From Clostridia bacterium (GTDB lineage Bacteria; Bacillota; Clostridia; Christensenellales; DTU072): DNA of 54,370 nt. Below, in pieces: positions 52,048-54,370 of the stretch (the first letter of the stretch is position 1; each line of letters begins with the position of its first letter). Where the stretch lies: assembly GCA_017461065.1 (NCBI GenBank), contig JAFTZC010000014.1, positions 1 through 54,370 of the forward strand. Reading direction: 5' to 3'. The notes under the pieces were generated by a model, which saw only the letters and a program-made list of their open reading frames with translations, was not told where the DNA came from and ran no database searches. A program made the position numbers and the translations under genes.

Positions 52048-52806
52048 ATGTTTTTTGTATTAAAGAAAAAGAGCGTTATAGTTTGTGTTTGCATTTTACT
52101 CGTTGCGCTCGTCGCGGCCACGTCGATAGGTATTATTGCAACAAGCGGTGAAGTCAGTGCAAAGAGGTTGGTACCGATATACTCGGTTGCGCGCGATGAT
52201 AACAAAGTGGCTTTGACCTTCGATTGCGCGTGGGGAGCCGATAAAACGCGCCTAATTATGGACGAAATGGAGAAAAACGGCTATAAATGCACCTTTTTCG
52301 TCACGGGCTTTTGGGTTGATGCAAACGGAGAACTCGTAAAAGAAATTCATTCTCGTGGACATCAGGTGGCAAATCACAGCGAAAATCATCTTCATCTCGG
52401 AAGCGCAAGTCAAAGTACGGTAGATAAGGAAATCGACCTAACCGCTCAAAAAATAGAAGCTCTTACGGGAGAATATCCAAAATACTTCCGTGCGCCGTTT
52501 GGAGAATACGACAACGGCTTGATTAAAAGCCTAAACGAGCGCCAAACCGAGTGCATTCAATGGAGTGTCGACAGCTTGGATTGGAAGGGTTTATCGGGCA
52601 AAGAAATCGCCGACAGAGTGTCTAACAAGATTAAATGTGGGGATATAGTTTTATTCCACAACAACAGCGACCATATACTCGACGCGCTACCGATAATTAT
52701 GCTGACGCTAAAAAACAAAAATTTGACGGCAGTTAGGGTGGATGAGTTGGTATATAAAGATAATTTCGTCATAAACGGCGAAGGTAAACAAATCAAAAAT
52801 TCTTAA
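52048..52806 (+). CDS. polysaccharide deacetylase, PdaB-like
   Basis: Removes acetyl groups from wall or spore-cortex glycans. 252 residues: N-terminal membrane anchor/signal (about 7-30), then a NodB domain with ALTFDCAWG (metal Asp), HQVANHSENHLHL (metal histidines), YFRAPFGEYD and GDIVLFHNNS. The TFDCAWG form of the first motif is typical of PdaB-group sporulation deacetylases. GGAGAGG precedes ATG 52048. Confidence 0.88.
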   Translation: MFFVLKKKSVIVCVCILLVALVAATSIGIIATSGEVSAKRLVPIYSVARDDNKVALTFDCAWGADKTRLIMDEMEKNGYKCTFFVTGFWVDANGELVKEIHSRGHQVANHSENHLHLGSASQSTVDKEIDLTAQKIEALTGEYPKYFRAPFGEYDNGLIKSLNERQTECIQWSVDSLDWKGLSGKEIADRVSNKIKCGDIVLFHNNSDHILDALPIIMLTLKNKNLTAVRVDELVYKDNFVINGEGKQIKNS

Positions 52807-52828
52807 AATACGCATATAAGGAGTAAAT

Positions 52829-53449
52829 ATGGAAAATCTAATGAGCAACAATTCGGTTATTTTAGCGGGAAAAATCGGCAAAAAGCCGGAATACTCTCAC
52901 GAAGTGTTTGGCGAAGGCTTTTATGAAAGCGTAATTGAGGTGGAAAGGTTATCAGCGCAAGTTGATATGATTCCAATCACTATATCTGAGCGACTTATGG
53001 AGGAGGTGAACTTAGAAAAAGGCGATAATATATCAATTGAAGGTCAATTTAGGAGCTACAATAAGCTCGTTGAAAATCACTCCAAGCTGATGCTTACCGT
53101 TTTCGTCAGAGAATGCACGGATAATCCTGACGAAAAAAACGAAAATTCCATTGAGCTGACGGGCTATATTTGCAAAGAGCCGATATACCGCACTACGCCG
53201 TTTAAGCGTGAAATTGCCGACATTTTGGTTGCCGTCAACCGCGCCTATAACAAATCTGACTATATCCCTTGCATTGCTTGGGGCAGAAACGCAAGATTTG
53301 CATCAAAGCTCGAAGTAGGGGATAAAATTAATCTCGTAGGAAGAATTCAATCACGCGAGTATCAAAAGGTGTTTGATGACGGAACTAGCGAAACGCGTAC
53401 CGCTTACGAGATAAGCATATCGCGCATCAGCTATGCGGAAGACGACTAA
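52829..53449 (+). CDS. single-stranded-DNA-binding-like protein with two OB folds
   Basis: 206 residues made of two SSB-type OB folds in tandem: the first (about 6-100) starts NNSVILAGKIGKKPEYSHE, and the second (about 105-203) starts NSIELTGYICKEPIYRTTPF and includes DYIPCIAWGRNARFA and VGRIQSREY. The second is closest to classic SSB; the first has lost the typical aromatic pattern. There is no acidic SSB C-tail beyond YAEDD. Not the main SSB; perhaps a special-purpose or spore/competence variant. AAGGAG precedes ATG 52829. Confidence 0.75.
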   Translation: MENLMSNNSVILAGKIGKKPEYSHEVFGEGFYESVIEVERLSAQVDMIPITISERLMEEVNLEKGDNISIEGQFRSYNKLVENHSKLMLTVFVRECTDNPDEKNENSIELTGYICKEPIYRTTPFKREIADILVAVNRAYNKSDYIPCIAWGRNARFASKLEVGDKINLVGRIQSREYQKVFDDGTSETRTAYEISISRISYAEDD

Positions 53450-53486
53450 AGTAAAAAAATTTCTATCCAAACGTTTAATTATATGA

Positions 53487-53492
53487 TATAAT
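53487..53492 (+). promoter_or_regulatory. extended -10 placing the transcript start at ATG 53499
   Basis: TATAAT (53487-53492) preceded by TGA (extended -10). There are 6 nt from the box to ATG 53499. The -35 (TATCCA) is poor. No Shine-Dalgarno. Confidence 0.6.
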
Positions 53493-53498
53493 TAAAAT

Positions 53499-54173
53499 AT
53501 GGGAAACGTTATTGATAATTTAAACCAAATAGAAGCAAAAATCAAAGAACTTTGCGTAAAAAAGGGCATTGACTTTAACTCTATCGAGCTAATCGGAGCT
53601 TCCAAGTTCCGCACGCTTGAAACGCTCAAGCAATTGGATGCTGACGGTAGAGTTAAAACCTTTGGCGAAAATAAGGTGCAAGAGTTCAGGGACAAATACG
53701 ACGAAACTCTCACTTGGGATATTATCGGTCAGTTGCAAACCAATAAGGTCAAGTACGTCGTGGGCAAAGTTAGATATATTTCGAGTTTGGATAGATTGTC
53801 TCTTGCTGATGAAATCGAAAGAGTTGCATCTAATAGGGGCGTCGTGCAAAAGTGTTTGATTGAAGTTAACTCCGGCGACGAAGAATGCAAGGGCGGAATT
53901 CCGGCTAACGAAGTGGAAGATTTTTTGGATAAGCTAAAGAGTTATCCACATATAAAAGTTGTTGGAATAATGGCTGTGGCGCCGCAAGGAGTAGGGGAAG
54001 CCGAGCTCAAAAAATGCTTTAAAAAAGTGAGTGAAGTTTTCAAAAAAATCGCTTGCAAAAACCCCGATTTCAAAGTGCTTTCTATGGGTATGTCCGAGGA
54101 CTTTTTGACTGCGATAGAGTGTGGCTCAAATCAAGTTAGACTTGGTAGAATTTTGTTTGGAGATAGACCTTGA
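53499..54173 (+). CDS. yggS: pyridoxal-phosphate homeostasis protein (YggS/YlmE family)
   Basis: Pyridoxal-phosphate-binding barrel protein that keeps vitamin B6 pools balanced. 224 residues: SIELIGASKFRTLETLKQL with the cofactor lysine, FGENKVQEFRDKYD, WDIIGQLQTNKVKYVVG, and LSMGMSEDFLTAIECGSNQVRLGRILFG-like closing block. In many Firmicutes this gene leads into sepF and other division genes. Confidence 0.94.
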   Translation: MGNVIDNLNQIEAKIKELCVKKGIDFNSIELIGASKFRTLETLKQLDADGRVKTFGENKVQEFRDKYDETLTWDIIGQLQTNKVKYVVGKVRYISSLDRLSLADEIERVASNRGVVQKCLIEVNSGDEECKGGIPANEVEDFLDKLKSYPHIKVVGIMAVAPQGVGEAELKKCFKKVSEVFKKIACKNPDFKVLSMGMSEDFLTAIECGSNQVRLGRILFGDRP

Positions 54174-54203
54174 GTATTATGATTTAAGCCTTAAATTATA
54201 ATA

Positions 54204-54370
54204 ATGTCATATATAAAAACATTAAAAAACGGCGAAATTCGCCCTAAAAAGACAAAAAATCGTAAATTGACGGCATACGACCGTTTTATGGCTAAAAGGA
54301 AGGCTTCGCCCTTCCCTTACGCTCAAAAAATGCAAACTTTCACCCCAAAAAATCTCTTTGATGCACGTCT
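54204..54370 (+). CDS. start of an unidentified gene, cut by the window end
   Basis: An open frame from ATG 54204 to the end of the window, 55 residues so far: basic, with SYIKTLKNGEIRPKK and FMAKRKASPFPYAQKMQ. No ribosome site is seen. An internal ATG at 54282 is an alternative. The place after yggS suggests a division or envelope gene, but the residues seen do not match SepF. Unidentified. Confidence 0.4.
   Translation, partial: MSYIKTLKNGEIRPKKTKNRKLTAYDRFMAKRKASPFPYAQKMQTFTPKNLFDAR

Noticed and set aside
54197-54202. TATAAT before the last partial gene as its promoter
   Set aside because: Only 1 nt separates it from the ATG, so transcription would begin inside the gene.

Overview
The window reads as chromosome from an endospore-forming, anaerobic Firmicute of class Clostridia. 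The evidence is gene content: spoIIGA-sigE-sigG directly behind ftsZ, a second sporulation sigma factor (SigK type), a PdaB-like deacetylase, YlmC/YmxH, rubrerythrin, RqcH, and an uppS-cdsA-dxr-rseP-ispG operon. MurE carries the DNPR motif of meso-diaminopimelate ligases. The order resembles uncultured gut Clostridia, but the genus cannot be fixed from the sequence alone. Nearly every gene is housekeeping. The accessory material is small and sits at operon borders.

Layout. 1-2310: ddl, a convergent Fic protein, and a repeat-rich gap. 2311-10364: protein quality control, with rqcH (minus) facing away from tig-clpP-clpX-lon-ysxC. 10365-12745: a hairpin array, a metallophosphoesterase, a palindromic element, a SLOG-like gene and a ribbon-helix-helix gene, and a second hairpin array. 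12746-25820: the division and cell-wall cluster mraZ-rsmH-(gene of unknown function)-spoVD/ftsI-murE-mraY-murD-ftsW-murA-divIB, then ftsA-ftsZ from their own strong promoter. murG, murC and murB are absent here. 25829-29818: spoIIGA-sigE-sigG, ylmC, nrdR, rluA-like. 29837-30935: sigK and rnpB on the minus strand. 31036-36717: rarA, rubrerythrin, ABC transporter, ruvX, DUF1292, cyclophilin lipoprotein. 36771-38177: MBG-type surface protein. 38426-46812: rpsB-tsf-pyrH, an AT-rich orphan gene, then frr-uppS-cdsA-dxr-rseP-ispG. 46805-48352: a PolC-like protein that has the OB fold and exonuclease but no polymerase. 48393-51914: a giant repeat lipoprotein. 51915-end: pdaB-like, tandem-OB SSB, yggS and the start of one more gene.

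Signals beyond the gene list. (1) Two genes, the division/spore transpeptidase at 14763 and sigK at 30538, have no ATG, GTG or TTG that would give a complete protein. Each has a Shine-Dalgarno sequence 5 nt before an ATC or ATT codon that begins the expected N-terminus. (2) Five genes (rqcH, rarA, the MBG protein, the giant lipoprotein, yggS) have -10 boxes placed so that the transcript should start within about 3 nt of the ATG, without a Shine-Dalgarno sequence. Almost all other genes have one. (3) Two 126-127 bp palindromic elements share a core and inner arms but have different outer tips, each tip beginning at the neighbouring gene's stop codon. (4) Two arrays of unrelated small hairpins are each joined by a constant linker.

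Sigma-A-type promoters are unusually clear: most have exactly 17 bp spacers and many an extended TGn -10. That allows the start-site arguments above to be made from sequence.
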